Shown: piece after piece, positions 17,177 to 26,810 of the stretch
Numbering within the stretch: position 1 is the first letter of the stretch
Layout of the letters: the number at the start of each line of letters is the position of its first letter
Assembly (NCBI GenBank): GCA_018267365.1
Contig: JAFDYQ010000013.1
Span: 41,541-105,540 of the forward strand
Reading direction: 5' to 3'
Length of the DNA stretch: 64,000 nucleotides
DNA from: Bacteroidota bacterium
GTDB lineage: Bacteria > Bacteroidota > Bacteroidia > Chitinophagales > LD1
Position numbers and translations under genes: made by a program
The notes under the pieces: generated by a model
What the model was told of the DNA's origin: nothing
Seen by the model: the letters and a program-made list of their open reading frames with translations, nothing else
Databases searched by the model: none

Positions 17177-18934
17177 ATGCTGAAGTTCCTGAAATACGTA
17201 TTTGCCACGATCGTTGGCCTGTTTCTCTTTTGCTTTATCAGTCTCTTCATGCTGATAGGCATAGTGGCGCTGGTAGGCGGTTCTAAAAAGGACAATAATA
17301 AACTGGAGGCAAACTCTGTGCTGAAGCTGGACCTCAACCACCATGTATCGGAGAAATCTCAGGAGAGCATAGGCGAGCAGCTGGGTTTTGGCGGGGGCAA
17401 AGAGGCGGATGGTATCGGCCTGTACGATATCTGCGAGATGATCAAAGAAGCGGCCAAAGACAATAAGATCAAAGGTATCTACCTGCCGCTGGGTATCAAC
17501 CCCAACGGCCTGGCTACAATAGAAGTGCTGCGCAATCAGCTGAAGGAGTTTAAAAAAAGCGGCAAGTTTATCTACGCCTACGGCGAGTATGCCAATCAGA
17601 AGTCCTACTATCTGGCTGCAGTAGCAGACAAGATCTACCTCAACCCTAATGGCGGCATGGAGGTGCCGGGTTTTGGCCGTGAGATCATGTACTACAAAGG
17701 AGCACTGGAGAAACTGGGCGTAGAGGTGCAGGACTTTCACTGCGGCGCTTTCAAGAGTGCTATAGAGCCATACCTGCGCGACCATATGAGTGAGCCCAAC
17801 CGTGAGCAGCTGACCAGTATCTATGGTGATGTCTACTCGCAGTTTCTGATCAATATCGCAGCAGACCGCAAGATGGACACGGCTACCCTGAGCGACATTA
17901 TCAATAATCTCAAAGCGACCCTGCCCAAAGAAGCCAGGGATGTAAAGATGATAGACGAGACCGGCTACTATGACGAGGTAGAGACGGCCATGAAAGAGAA
18001 GGTGGGCATCAAAAAGAAGGATGACCTGAACCTGGTGGATATGGACAAGTATAGCGAGAGTATGCCGGTCAAAACAGATGCGGGCAGCAAGATAGCTGTA
18101 CTCTGCGCCGATGGCGAGATAGTAGATGGCAAAGGTGGTGAGGGGCAGGTAGGTTCTGAGCGGTTTGCGAAGGCGATAGGCGATCTGCGCAAAGATGATA
18201 AGGTAAAGGCCATCGTACTGCGTGTCAACTCTCCGGGTGGCAGCGCGCTGGCATCTGATGTGATGTGGCGCGAACTGATACTGGCAAAGAAGGAAAAGCC
18301 GCTGATCGTATCTTTTGGGGATGTGGCTGCGTCCGGGGGATACTATATCGCCTGCCTGGGTGACAGGATCTTTGCACAGCCCAATACGATCACAGGGTCT
18401 ATCGGCGTATTTGGCCTGATACCTAACGCCAAGAAACTGCTGAATGATAAGCTGGGCATCACGACCGATAAAGTAGCTGTGACCAAACATGGCGCCTTTG
18501 CCCTCGGTACCAATCCACTGGATGAGGATGAGAAGGCGATGGTGCAGAAGAGTATAGAGCGCACCTACCGAGAGTTTAAGGAGCGCGTGGCGGAGGGCCG
18601 CAAGAAGGATACAGCCTATATAGAAAGCATAGCGCAGGGCCATGTCTATACCGGCACGCAGGGTCTGAAGAATGGCCTCGTGGATGAGATAGGCGGACTG
18701 GACCAGGCCATAGCCTACGCGGCCCAGCAGGCTAACCTGAAGGACTATAAGGTGAAGCTATACCCCGGCGAACTGTCTATCAAGGATCGCCTTTCATCCC
18801 GTTTTGGCTCGATGAAGGCTGACCTCGTGAAGAGTGAAATAGGAGAGGAGCAGTACAAAGTCTACAAGACCCTGGAGACCATCTCTCACTACTATGGTGT
18901 ACAGATGCGCATGCCGATGGAGATGGGTCTTTAA
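17177..18934 (+). CDS. sppA: Signal peptide peptidase SppA, 67K-type
   Basis: A 585-residue inner-membrane serine protease. One N-terminal membrane helix (residues ~5-30) is followed by two tandem protease-like domains. The catalytic lysine lies in GAFKSAIEPY of the first domain and the serine in GDVAASGGYYIA of the second; RVNSPGGSALASD is the conserved SppA motif. The length equals that of E. coli SppA. It degrades cleaved signal peptides in the membrane. Confidence 0.94.
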   Translation: MLKFLKYVFATIVGLFLFCFISLFMLIGIVALVGGSKKDNNKLEANSVLKLDLNHHVSEKSQESIGEQLGFGGGKEADGIGLYDICEMIKEAAKDNKIKGIYLPLGINPNGLATIEVLRNQLKEFKKSGKFIYAYGEYANQKSYYLAAVADKIYLNPNGGMEVPGFGREIMYYKGALEKLGVEVQDFHCGAFKSAIEPYLRDHMSEPNREQLTSIYGDVYSQFLINIAADRKMDTATLSDIINNLKATLPKEARDVKMIDETGYYDEVETAMKEKVGIKKKDDLNLVDMDKYSESMPVKTDAGSKIAVLCADGEIVDGKGGEGQVGSERFAKAIGDLRKDDKVKAIVLRVNSPGGSALASDVMWRELILAKKEKPLIVSFGDVAASGGYYIACLGDRIFAQPNTITGSIGVFGLIPNAKKLLNDKLGITTDKVAVTKHGAFALGTNPLDEDEKAMVQKSIERTYREFKERVAEGRKKDTAYIESIAQGHVYTGTQGLKNGLVDEIGGLDQAIAYAAQQANLKDYKVKLYPGELSIKDRLSSRFGSMKADLVKSEIGEEQYKVYKTLETISHYYGVQMRMPMEMGL

Positions 18935-18955
18935 GCAGCAATTTTTGTATTTATC

Positions 18956-18984
18956 TTAATACTAAATACTAACTACTTAATACT
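18956..18984 (+). repeat. Short degenerate tandem repeat just before a start codon
   Basis: Units ending in TACT recur four times (TTAATACT, AAATACT, AACTACT, TTAATACT) and stop 3 bp before the TTG at 18988. Similar arrays with different sequences precede the next two genes. Confidence 0.5.
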
Positions 18985-18987
18985 GTT

Positions 18988-19542
18988 TTGAAAATAATCG
19001 GCATCACAGGTACACTAGGCGCAGGCAAAGGTACGATCGTAGAGTACCTGATCTCTCATCATGGGTTCAGGCATTTCTCCGTCAGGGGCTTTCTCACACA
19101 TATCATACAGGAGCGGCAGCTACCGCTAAACCGTGACTCTATGGTGAGCGTGGCAAATGAACTGCGCGCTCAGCACACCCCCAGCTATATCGTAGAGCAG
19201 CTGCTGGACCAGGCACTGCAGACCGGGCAGGACTGCATCATAGAGAGCATCCGCACTACCGGAGAAATAGAGGCCCTGCGCAGGCGGGACCACTTCACCC
19301 TGCTGGCTGTAGATGCAGACCCGCGCCTGCGCTATGAGCGCGTACTGGAGCGGGCCTCAGAGACAGATCACATCAGCTACGAGACCTTTCAGCAAAATGA
19401 AAAGCGCGAGATGACCTCTACGGACCCCAATAAGCAGAACCTCGCCGCCTGCCAGGCGCTGGCAGACTACAGGCTGGATAATAATCATTCCTTCCAGGAG
19501 TTGTATGCGCAGGTAGAAGAGGTGCTGAATAAGATAAAGTAA
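18988..19542 (+). CDS. P-loop nucleotide kinase-like protein
   Basis: A 184-residue protein with the P-loop GTLGAGKGT (residues 8-16) and a lid-like region rich in Arg/Glu. It resembles dephospho-CoA kinase and adenylate-kinase-like enzymes, but the sequence lacks features that would fix the substrate. It starts with TTG 18988, directly after the repeat, since no ATG occurs before the P-loop. The dCMP deaminase gene follows 33 bp later, so a role in nucleotide metabolism is plausible. Confidence 0.7.
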   Translation: MKIIGITGTLGAGKGTIVEYLISHHGFRHFSVRGFLTHIIQERQLPLNRDSMVSVANELRAQHTPSYIVEQLLDQALQTGQDCIIESIRTTGEIEALRRRDHFTLLAVDADPRLRYERVLERASETDHISYETFQQNEKREMTSTDPNKQNLAACQALADYRLDNNHSFQELYAQVEEVLNKIK

Positions 19543-19551
19543 TAGTTGCAT

Positions 19552-19573
19552 AGTCTAACGTCTAAAGTCTAAC
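19552..19573 (+). repeat. Short tandem repeat before the deaminase start
   Basis: AGTCTAAC, GTCTAA, AGTCTAAC in a row, ending 2 bp before the ATG at 19576. Confidence 0.5.
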
Positions 19574-19575
19574 CA

Positions 19576-20070
19576 ATGTCAGAAACCAAATACATCCGCC
19601 CCTCCTGGGATGAGTACTTCATAGAAGTGATGGATGCTATCAGCAAGCGTGCTACCTGTGGCCGTGGCCGCAGTGGCTGCGTGATAGCGCGTGACAATCA
19701 ACTGCTGGTGACGGGATATGTAGGCTCGCCCAAGGGCCTGCCGCACTGCGATGACGTAGGCCACCAGATGAAGAAGGTGATACACGAGGACGGCAGTGTG
19801 ACCGAGCATTGTGTGCGAACCGTACACGCCGAACAGAATGCCATCTGCCAGGCTGCCAAAAATGGTGTGGCACTGGACGGCGCTACCCTCTACTGCCGCA
19901 TGACCCCATGCCGTGTCTGCTGTATGCTGATCATAAACTGTGGCATCAAGCGCGTGGTCTGCCAGCGCAAATACCATGCGGGTACTGAGTCAGAGGCTAT
20001 GTTTCTGGAGGCGGGTGTCAAGCTGGAGTATATCCACGAGGAGGTACAGACCTATGAGCCGCAAAAATGA
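19576..20070 (+). CDS. dCMP deaminase family protein (ComEB-like)
   Basis: A 164-residue zinc-dependent cytidine deaminase fold protein with H84-A-E86 and P-C112-x2-C115 as the metal and catalytic motif. The CGRGRSGCVIARD and GYVGSPKGLPHC segments are typical of dCMP deaminases. It would supply dUMP for thymidylate synthesis. Preceded by a P-loop kinase gene. Confidence 0.9.
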   Translation: MSETKYIRPSWDEYFIEVMDAISKRATCGRGRSGCVIARDNQLLVTGYVGSPKGLPHCDDVGHQMKKVIHEDGSVTEHCVRTVHAEQNAICQAAKNGVALDGATLYCRMTPCRVCCMLIINCGIKRVVCQRKYHAGTESEAMFLEAGVKLEYIHEEVQTYEPQK

Positions 20071-20178
20071 TTTGGGATTTACGATTTATGAGTGTTGATT
20101 TACCTTCGGGCAATTATGCACAAGAACATTTGATCAGATCACCCCTGCTAATTTCGGCATCGCTATTGCTCTGAAAGC

Positions 20179-20202
20179 AATCATAAATCACCAATCATAA
20201 AT
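20179..20202 (+). repeat. Direct repeat before rarA
   Basis: AATCATAAAT occurs twice, separated by four bases (20179-20188 and 20193-20202), 6 bp before the ATG at 20209. Confidence 0.45.
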
Positions 20203-20208
20203 AAGAAG

Positions 20209-21480
20209 ATGTCCTCCTTGCCTCCCCTCCCCGAACGAATGCGCCCGAAGAGCTTTGATGAGTTCGTGGGGCAGCAGCACCTGATAGGAGAGGGCAAGGT
20301 GCTGCGCCGCCTGATCGAGTCGGGCAATATTCCATCCATGATCTTCTGGGGACCGCCGGGTGTGGGCAAAACCTCGATGGCGCGCTTTATAGCTGACCGG
20401 GCTGTGCTGCCGTTTTACCAGCTTAGCGCTATAGACTCCGGTGTCAAGGAACTGCGCGAGGTCATCGCCAAAGCTAATCAGGACGGCAAAGCCATCCTTT
20501 TTATAGATGAGATACACCGCTTCAATAAGGCCCAGCAGGATGCCCTGCTCGGTGCCGTGGAGAAAGGCACCATCACCCTTATTGGTGCTACTACAGAGAA
20601 TCCCTCCTTTGAGGTCATATCGGCCCTCTTGTCGCGTGCCCAGGTGTATACGCTTCGCCCGCTGGAGCGGGAGGACCTGGAGCGGCTGCTGCAGACTGCT
20701 ATCAGCAAAGATGTGGTACTGCGGGACAAAAGGATCGAGCTAAAGGAAACCGAAGCATTGCTCCGCTACTCGGGCGGCGATGCCCGCAAGCTGCTCAATG
20801 TGCTGGAGATCGTGGTCAATAATGGGTTGACAGACAATGAGGTATTGGAGATCACTAATGCTATGGTAGAGCAGGTGATCCAGCACAAGATGGCGCTGTA
20901 TGACAAGTCCGGCGAGCAGCACTATGACATCATCTCCGCCTTTATCAAGTCTATACGCGGCAGCGATCCCAATGCTGCCCTGTACTACCTGGCCCGCATG
21001 CTGGAGGGGGGAGAGGACCCGAAATTTATAGCCAGACGGTTACTGATCCTCTCCTCTGAGGATATAGGCAATGCGAATCCGACTGCTTTCGTGATGGCAA
21101 ATAACTGCTTTCAGGCGGTGAGCGTGATAGGCTACCCGGAGTGCCAGCTTACGCTCTCTCAGACGGTCATCTACCTGGCCACCTCACCCAAAAGCAACTC
21201 GGCCTACACCGCCATCGGCGCTGCCCGCGCTCAGGTACGCGCCACGGGTGACCTTCCGGTTCCCCTTCACCTGCGCAATGCCCCTACCAAACTGATGAAG
21301 GAGCTTAACTACGGCAAGGACTACCAATATGCCCACAGCCACGAGGGCAATTTCATCCACGCCGAGTTTCTGCCGGATGCTATCAAGGGCAGCAAATTTT
21401 ACGACCCCGCCAATAACCCCCGCGAGAATGAGATCCGCAGGCAACTGAGGGACTGGTGGAAGCAGAAGTATGGGTACTGA
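20209..21480 (+). CDS. rarA: Replication-associated recombination protein A
   Basis: A 423-residue AAA+ ATPase of the RarA/MgsA/WRNIP1 family: Walker A GPPGVGKT (48-55), Walker [11 protein letters not shown], sensor 1 in [11 protein letters not shown] and the C-terminal MgsA tetramerisation part ([19 protein letters not shown]). It acts at stalled replication forks. Full length. Confidence 0.95.
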   Translation: MSSLPPLPERMRPKSFDEFVGQQHLIGEGKVLRRLIESGNIPSMIFWGPPGVGKTSMARFIADRAVLPFYQLSAIDSGVKELREVIAKANQDGKAILFIDEIHRFNKAQQDALLGAVEKGTITLIGATTENPSFEVISALLSRAQVYTLRPLEREDLERLLQTAISKDVVLRDKRIELKETEALLRYSGGDARKLLNVLEIVVNNGLTDNEVLEITNAMVEQVIQHKMALYDKSGEQHYDIISAFIKSIRGSDPNAALYYLARMLEGGEDPKFIARRLLILSSEDIGNANPTAFVMANNCFQAVSVIGYPECQLTLSQTVIYLATSPKSNSAYTAIGAARAQVRATGDLPVPLHLRNAPTKLMKELNYGKDYQYAHSHEGNFIHAEFLPDAIKGSKFYDPANNPRENEIRRQLRDWWKQKYGY

Positions 21481-21523
21481 GCTATCGGGATACTGCAGGC
21501 ATATCATTTGAATATTATAAGCG

Positions 21524-22825
21524 ATGGAAAAGGCAGATGTCATCATCATAGGCGCCGGTATCTCAGGTCTCACTGTAGCCCGGCAGCTATGCCGTGCCGG
21601 CAAGAAAGTACTCATCCTTGAGGCGCGGCCACGAGTAGGGGGCCGCATTTATACATTCACCAGATCGGGGCTGATGCTGGAGGGCGGGGCAGAGTTTATA
21701 CATGGCGATCTACCCGCTACCTTTGAGATGCTGCGCGAATATGACCTGTCCCCCCAGCCCATAGGCGGAGAGATGATCAGTGTGTACCATGGTAAGGTGC
21801 AAGAGCAGGATGATTTCGTAGAGCACCGCGAGCTGCTCATGAGGCATCTGGCCGGTCTGAAAGAAGATATGACGGTCACGGCCTTTCTGGATCAGCATTT
21901 CCCAGATGAGCCATATGCCGTGTTTAAAGATCATATCCGCAAATTTGTGGAAGGCTATGACTCTGCAGATGCTGCGCGTGCCAGCGCCTTTGCGCTACGC
22001 GATGAGCTGTCCGAACCGGAGGGCGATCAGTACCGGATAGAGGGTGGATACGGAGCATTGCTGGATTCTATCCTTTTTGAGCTGCGTACAAAAGATGCAG
22101 AGGTATTACTTTCCACTATCGTGAAGGAAATACACTGGTCCGATGGCAAGGTAAAAGTAACCGATGCATCAGGGAAAACTCATCATGCCCGGCAGGTAGC
22201 TGTCAGCGTGCCTCTCGGGGTGCTGATGGATCAGGAGGGCCCGGCGGCCATTAGCTTTCGCCCCCGACCTGAGGCGCACCTGGCCGCTGTGCAGGGCATG
22301 GGTTGGGGCCGGGTGATCAAAGTGCTGGTCAAGTGCAAACCTGATCTCTGGCGCGATGCTGCGATCAAAAAACGTCTTGGAGGCTCCTTAGATTCACTGG
22401 GTTTTATTTTCTCTGATGCGTCCATGCCTACCTGGTGGACCCACTACCCCGGCCGCGATGAGGTCCTCACGGGCTGGCTGGGCGGTCCACCGTCAGCGCA
22501 GCTCAGGACTGCCGATGATGAAACGCTCACGCATCTTGCACTCAGTGCCCTCGGCTACCTGCTGGGTATGACACATCAGGAGGTAGAGGCAGGGATAGAG
22601 TTCGCAGAGGTATTTAACTGGAATGCGGACCCGTTTGCTCTGGGTGCTTATGCTTACAAAACGCTGAAGACAGAGGAAGCCCTACATGTACTGCAGCTGC
22701 CACTGCTAGATACGTTATACTTTGCAGGAGAGGCATTCTACGCGGGGCCTCAGATGGGGACCGTAGAGGCAGCCATCAGCAATGCGCAGGATGTAGCTGA
22801 GCGTATGCTTCACAGCGGCAGGTAG
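21524..22825 (+). CDS. Flavin-containing amine oxidase
   Basis: A 433-residue FAD enzyme with GAGISG at 10-15, [10 protein letters not shown], and the closing FAD motif [21 protein letters not shown]. It resembles monoamine oxidases/NAD(P)-binding amine oxidoreductases. There is no signal peptide. Substrate unknown (primary amine or polyamine by family). Its last 16 bp overlap the convergent sensor-kinase gene. Confidence 0.88.
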   Translation: MEKADVIIIGAGISGLTVARQLCRAGKKVLILEARPRVGGRIYTFTRSGLMLEGGAEFIHGDLPATFEMLREYDLSPQPIGGEMISVYHGKVQEQDDFVEHRELLMRHLAGLKEDMTVTAFLDQHFPDEPYAVFKDHIRKFVEGYDSADAARASAFALRDELSEPEGDQYRIEGGYGALLDSILFELRTKDAEVLLSTIVKEIHWSDGKVKVTDASGKTHHARQVAVSVPLGVLMDQEGPAAISFRPRPEAHLAAVQGMGWGRVIKVLVKCKPDLWRDAAIKKRLGGSLDSLGFIFSDASMPTWWTHYPGRDEVLTGWLGGPPSAQLRTADDETLTHLALSALGYLLGMTHQEVEAGIEFAEVFNWNADPFALGAYAYKTLKTEEALHVLQLPLLDTLYFAGEAFYAGPQMGTVEAAISNAQDVAERMLHSGR

Positions 22826-24768
22826 ATGTCAAACTGAGCCCCTGCGCCCGGTGAGCCGGTAGCCTTGATCTTGCCGCCGTGGTTTTCTATGATCTTTTTG
22901 ACTATGGCCAGGCCGATACCTGTACCCTTGTAGTCCGACTTGCTGTGCAGGCGCTGGAATACCTCAAATATCCGCTGGCTGTACTGCGGATCAAATCCGA
23001 TACCATTATCAGCTATGGTCAGATGATAGTAGCTGCGGTGGCAGTCCGGGATGCAGGCATCGCCCTCCACGCCCGGCACGATGGCGGCGCGGATGGTGAT
23101 CTCCGGATCTACGGAGATCTTGCTAAACTTCAAAGCGTTGCTAATCAGGTTTGTGAAAAGCTGCTTGAACTGGTAGGGTACTATGCGCAGCGTACCCAGG
23201 TCGTTGCTGCTGATCACAGCCCGGGCTGAGTGTATAGCCTCCTGCATATCTGACAGGACACTCTGCACCAGGGCATTCATATCGGTTTGTTCAAATGTCT
23301 TCTCTGTAGTATTGGTACGCGCATATTGCAGCAGGTCCTCTATCAGGCTCTGCATCTGGCGTGACGCCGATTGTATTTTGCCAAAGTATTTTCTGCCGGT
23401 CTCGGTCAGCCTGCTACCCTCGGTATCGGCTATTAGATTGGTAAAGATCTCGATCTTGCGCAGCGGCTCCTGCAGGTCATGGCTGGAGACGTAGGCAAAG
23501 CTTTTCAGCTCGGTATTCATCTTTTCCAGTTCTGCATTTTTCTGCTCGATCAGCGCAGTACGCTCACGCACCTGGCGCTCCAGCTCCTCCTGAAATGCCT
23601 TCTCCTCCGTGACCTCACGCATGGTACCGATCATGGCTATGGGCTTGCGGTCATTGTCATAGACCACCTTGCCATGTGTGCGTATCCAGCCCGGAGAGCC
23701 GTTGGCCTTCTGTATCCTGATCTCGTAGTAGTAGTAGCCGGTCTCCATGGCAGTGACAAAAGCCGCATTGCGCAGCGGCAGGTCATCGGGGTGTATCTGC
23801 TCTACCATGCGCTGGTGCGTGATAGTGACCTCCGGCTCGTGGCCAAAGATCATAGCCATCTGTGGCGAGTGGGTCACGGTATCTGTCGTGAGGTCCAGAT
23901 CCCATGTGGCCAGCCTGGTGGCCTCTACAGCCAGGCGCAGGCGCTGCTCGGCCTGCTCTACTTTGGCGCGGGCCTCTACGCGGTCCGTCACATCTACTAC
24001 TGTGCACATGATACCGGATATCGTACCATCTGCCTCGCGCAGTGGTGCATACTCAAAGTCCAGGTAAAACTTCTGCATCTCATCCCGGCCCTGTACGTAT
24101 GCCATAGCTTCTTTCTCCTGATGCACGCGGCCGGTGGTATATACCTCGCGCAGCAGCTCCGGAAATTTCTGACCTCTCAGCTCAGGAAAGGCCTCCAGCA
24201 GCTTCCTGCCCAATACCTCCTCCGGTGACCTGCGCCATATCTTTTCATACAGCACCTTATTGGCCATCTCTATCTCGTACTCCGGCCCGCGAAAGATGGT
24301 CATAGCGATAGGAGAGTTCATAAAGACGCTGCGAAACTGCTTTTCGCTCTCAGTGAGCAGTTGTTTGCCTCTTACAGTTTCCGTTACTTCATTGGCTATG
24401 ACGATGATGCCGGAGACGGTGCCGTCATTTTCGCGCAGCGCCTGATAGACAAAGTTGAAATAGGTGAGGTCCTCACGGCCATGCCTGCGCAACGTGACGG
24501 GAAACTCAAAACCATAGTAGGGGCTGCCTGTCTTATACACATCCCGCAGCAGATTTTCGACCGAATCCTTTACCTCCGGCAAAACCTCAAAGAGCGGTCT
24601 GCCTACAAACTGGTCTTCGCGCCTGTCTACGATAGCGAGGTAGGTATCATTGGCCATCTCTACCACAAAGTCCGGCCCGCGAAAGATCGTGATGCCTATA
24701 GGGGCCTGCCTGACTATCTCGGCAAAGTCAGGAGTGCGGGATGGAGGTGATACCGGATCTACGATCAT
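22810..24768 (-). CDS. Cytosolic PAS-domain sensor histidine kinase
   Basis: A 652-residue kinase without membrane segments. Three PAS domains (about 10-130, 140-265, 275-395) are followed by a coiled linker. The dimerisation/phospho-acceptor helix contains [13 protein letters not shown] (histidine near 432). The ATPase domain has an N-box [10 protein letters not shown] and the G-boxes DNGIGF and [18 protein letters not shown]. The first two PAS domains share much sequence ([12 protein letters not shown] and [12 protein letters not shown]), suggesting duplication. It overlaps the upstream receiver gene by 4 bp, so both are translated together. Confidence 0.92.
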   Translation of the reverse strand: MIVDPVSPPSRTPDFAEIVRQAPIGITIFRGPDFVVEMANDTYLAIVDRREDQFVGRPLFEVLPEVKDSVENLLRDVYKTGSPYYGFEFPVTLRRHGREDLTYFNFVYQALRENDGTVSGIIVIANEVTETVRGKQLLTESEKQFRSVFMNSPIAMTIFRGPEYEIEMANKVLYEKIWRRSPEEVLGRKLLEAFPELRGQKFPELLREVYTTGRVHQEKEAMAYVQGRDEMQKFYLDFEYAPLREADGTISGIMCTVVDVTDRVEARAKVEQAEQRLRLAVEATRLATWDLDLTTDTVTHSPQMAMIFGHEPEVTITHQRMVEQIHPDDLPLRNAAFVTAMETGYYYYEIRIQKANGSPGWIRTHGKVVYDNDRKPIAMIGTMREVTEEKAFQEELERQVRERTALIEQKNAELEKMNTELKSFAYVSSHDLQEPLRKIEIFTNLIADTEGSRLTETGRKYFGKIQSASRQMQSLIEDLLQYARTNTTEKTFEQTDMNALVQSVLSDMQEAIHSARAVISSNDLGTLRIVPYQFKQLFTNLISNALKFSKISVDPEITIRAAIVPGVEGDACIPDCHRSYYHLTIADNGIGFDPQYSQRIFEVFQRLHSKSDYKGTGIGLAIVKKIIENHGGKIKATGSPGAGAQFDIYLPL

Positions 24769-25217
24769 ACTTTTTCGTTTAGCACAAAATGCTCAAAAGG
24801 AGGCTTGTCACAGGCTCCGGCCACCACCAGGTCACAGGCATGACGTATGGTAGCGATCAGCGCCTTAAAGCTGCCCGGCTTGCGCACATAGCCGCAGGCA
24901 CCCTGCTCATATACCTGCCTGACCACATCGGGATCCATAGAGGTAGAGACGATGAATACCGGTATATCGCTCAGTGAGGCAGAGCATTTGATCTCCGCCA
25001 GGCACTCCATGCCATTTTTGCGCGGCATATTGATATCGAGAAAGAGGGCATCCGGCATAGACATACTCTCCTGCAGGAGATAGTCCATGAGCTGCTCACC
25101 ATTGGTAGTTTTGTGCAAAACCGCTTCATGAGGTACGACCTTCAATGCTTCTTCAAAGAGCTCGCGATCAGTTTCATCGTCATCAGCCAAAAGAAGATGA
25201 AGTACTTTTGTATTCAT
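24765..25217 (-). CDS. Single-domain response regulator partnered with the PAS kinase
   Basis: About 150 residues forming one receiver domain: the acidic cluster in LLLADDDE, phospho-acceptor D61 in LDINMPRKNG, a switch region FIVSTSMD and the lysine in YVRKPG. No output domain. ATG 25217 is preferred over the in-frame ATG 48 bp upstream because it places the first strand correctly. The ATGA overlap with the kinase marks a two-gene operon with the regulator first. Confidence 0.9.
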   Translation of the reverse strand: MNTKVLHLLLADDDETDRELFEEALKVVPHEAVLHKTTNGEQLMDYLLQESMSMPDALFLDINMPRKNGMECLAEIKCSASLSDIPVFIVSTSMDPDVVRQVYEQGACGYVRKPGSFKALIATIRHACDLVVAGACDKPPFEHFVLNEKV

Positions 25218-25331
25218 AGCCGAAAGATACTTCAAAAACCTGTATAAAGCGTTTACACCATTCAAAAAAAAGAAAAGCGCCGTGTTGTCTTTGAGTACAA
25301 TAATGAATGAGGCAGTTTTCTTAACTCTTTC

Positions 25332-26741
25332 TCAGCCCATGTTAAAACCTGTCAAGACCCAGTTTTTATTGAGGTCTATCACCGGCGCACCGCAGTAGGT
25401 GCAGACATCATCTGTCGTGTCATTGTAGGGCGCACCGCAGCTCGGGCACTCGTAGCTGTATACGGTTTCCTTCTCCGGTGTTTGCAGCGCCTTGAGGTTT
25501 TTAGACAGTGTCATGGAGAAGCGATGCTCTGTCATATCGCCATCCATCAGCTCCAGCTTTGCTCCATTGGCGCGCACACGCTGATAGGTAGCCGTGAGGT
25601 CAAAGTGCAGGTTCAGCCTTTCGCCCTCCGTATCATAGTTTACCAGCGATACGTCATTCAGATAGAGCCGGTCAAATATAAACCCGCCGCTCTGCTTCTT
25701 TACCGCCAGGATAGACGCTGCCGTATCCGCATCAGCAAAACGCGAGAGTTTCTTGTCCTTATCTCCCGTGAGCACCTCCATGATCTGCATGAAGACATTG
25801 CTGGCTACATCCTCCACACGCTGCACGGCGAAAAGGCTGTCATTTTTCGTCAGCGCTGCCAGCTGCTGGTCTTTCACCATACTATTGTGCGGAGAGTAGT
25901 CGTCCTCCTGTGTGATCTCGCTCAGCACCCAGTCATAGGCACCGCTATTGGTCAGCGTGCCACAGCCACTGCAGCGGCTGATCTCGCCCATCTGCGTCTC
26001 AAACGGCGCACCACAGTTGGGGCAGTTGGCCGTGCTGTAGAGGTCCTTATTCGCATTGGTATCCGTGCGGCGTATGAAGGTCCAGTACTCTGTAGCCTCA
26101 TCCCCCTCAAAGGACTCGTTAAACTGCGGATACCGGTCACTGATAAACCTGTCATCCATGCGGAAACTGATAGCCACATCTGCGGTCTGGTAGTGACCGT
26201 CGGTATTGACCTTGGCCAGGCGCAGGCCGCGCACCTGTATATTGCTCAGCTTATTGACCTGAGAGAGTTTATTCATCATGGCAAACTGGGCAGTGTAGCG
26301 CTGGTACACGCCGTCTGATATCCATTTGCGCGCGTCTTTCAGGTTCTTATTCTGCCAGGCATCCTGTATGGTGCGAAAGCTGGATTCAACCTTCTGCGGT
26401 GTGAGCCCCTCCGGGAAGTTTGCTGCAGGCGTAGAAGGCGCGACATAGTCCTGCTTCCCTGCTTCCTTGCCGCCCTTATTCTTGTAGTAGTTGAATATCA
26501 CCACGATGCCGATGATGACCAGCACCAGCACGATCTCGCCACCTGTCAGGCTGCCGCCGCCGCCACTGCCACCGCCATAGCTGTGATAGCCATGGTAGCT
26601 ACTACTGCTATGATAGCCGCCACCACCGCCACCGCGGCTGCGACCGCCACCACCACCTGCGCGGGCGTATAGCTCTGCTGTGCTGAGGCCGAGGGAGACG
26701 AGCAGCAGGATCACTCTGTAGAAATAATACTGGACTTTCAT
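25332..26741 (-). CDS. TIM44-like domain protein with zinc ribbons
   Basis: About 469 residues. A signal or membrane anchor precedes a Gly/Ser/His-rich low-complexity stretch (residues ~28-65) and a second membrane helix (LTGGEIVLVLVIIGIVVIF). Next come a TIM44-like domain (around PEGLTPQKVESSFRTIQDAW) and two zinc ribbons of CPNCGAPF/CSGCG and CPSCGAPY/CTYCGAP type. The start is ATG 26741, because the longer frame runs through the terminator hairpin at 26771. The ribbons resemble those of membrane-associated DUF proteins encoded near SPFH proteins, as here. Function unknown. Confidence 0.75.
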   Translation of the reverse strand: MKVQYYFYRVILLLVSLGLSTAELYARAGGGGGRSRGGGGGGYHSSSSYHGYHSYGGGSGGGGSLTGGEIVLVLVIIGIVVIFNYYKNKGGKEAGKQDYVAPSTPAANFPEGLTPQKVESSFRTIQDAWQNKNLKDARKWISDGVYQRYTAQFAMMNKLSQVNKLSNIQVRGLRLAKVNTDGHYQTADVAISFRMDDRFISDRYPQFNESFEGDEATEYWTFIRRTDTNANKDLYSTANCPNCGAPFETQMGEISRCSGCGTLTNSGAYDWVLSEITQEDDYSPHNSMVKDQQLAALTKNDSLFAVQRVEDVASNVFMQIMEVLTGDKDKKLSRFADADTAASILAVKKQSGGFIFDRLYLNDVSLVNYDTEGERLNLHFDLTATYQRVRANGAKLELMDGDMTEHRFSMTLSKNLKALQTPEKETVYSYECPSCGAPYNDTTDDVCTYCGAPVIDLNKNWVLTGFNMG

Positions 26742-26766
26742 GCGTATCAGGTTTGGGTATATACTC

Positions 26767-26791
26767 AAAACCCTCTCCGCACGGGAGAGGG
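26767..26791 (-). terminator. Intrinsic terminator between the SPFH and TIM44-like genes
   Basis: Minus-strand hairpin with CCCTCTCC/GGAGAGGG arms and a short loop, followed by TTTT. It lies 20 bp after the SPFH stop and ~25 bp before the next start, so it would end or weaken transcription into the TIM44-like gene. Confidence 0.65.
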
Positions 26792-26810
26792 CTATGTGAG
26801 GCTAAAAAAA

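Noticed and set aside
17168..18643. 491-codon minus-strand ORF opposite sppA
   Set aside because: Shadow frame of a clear SppA gene; the translated sequence has no domain and odd Leu/His/Tyr content.
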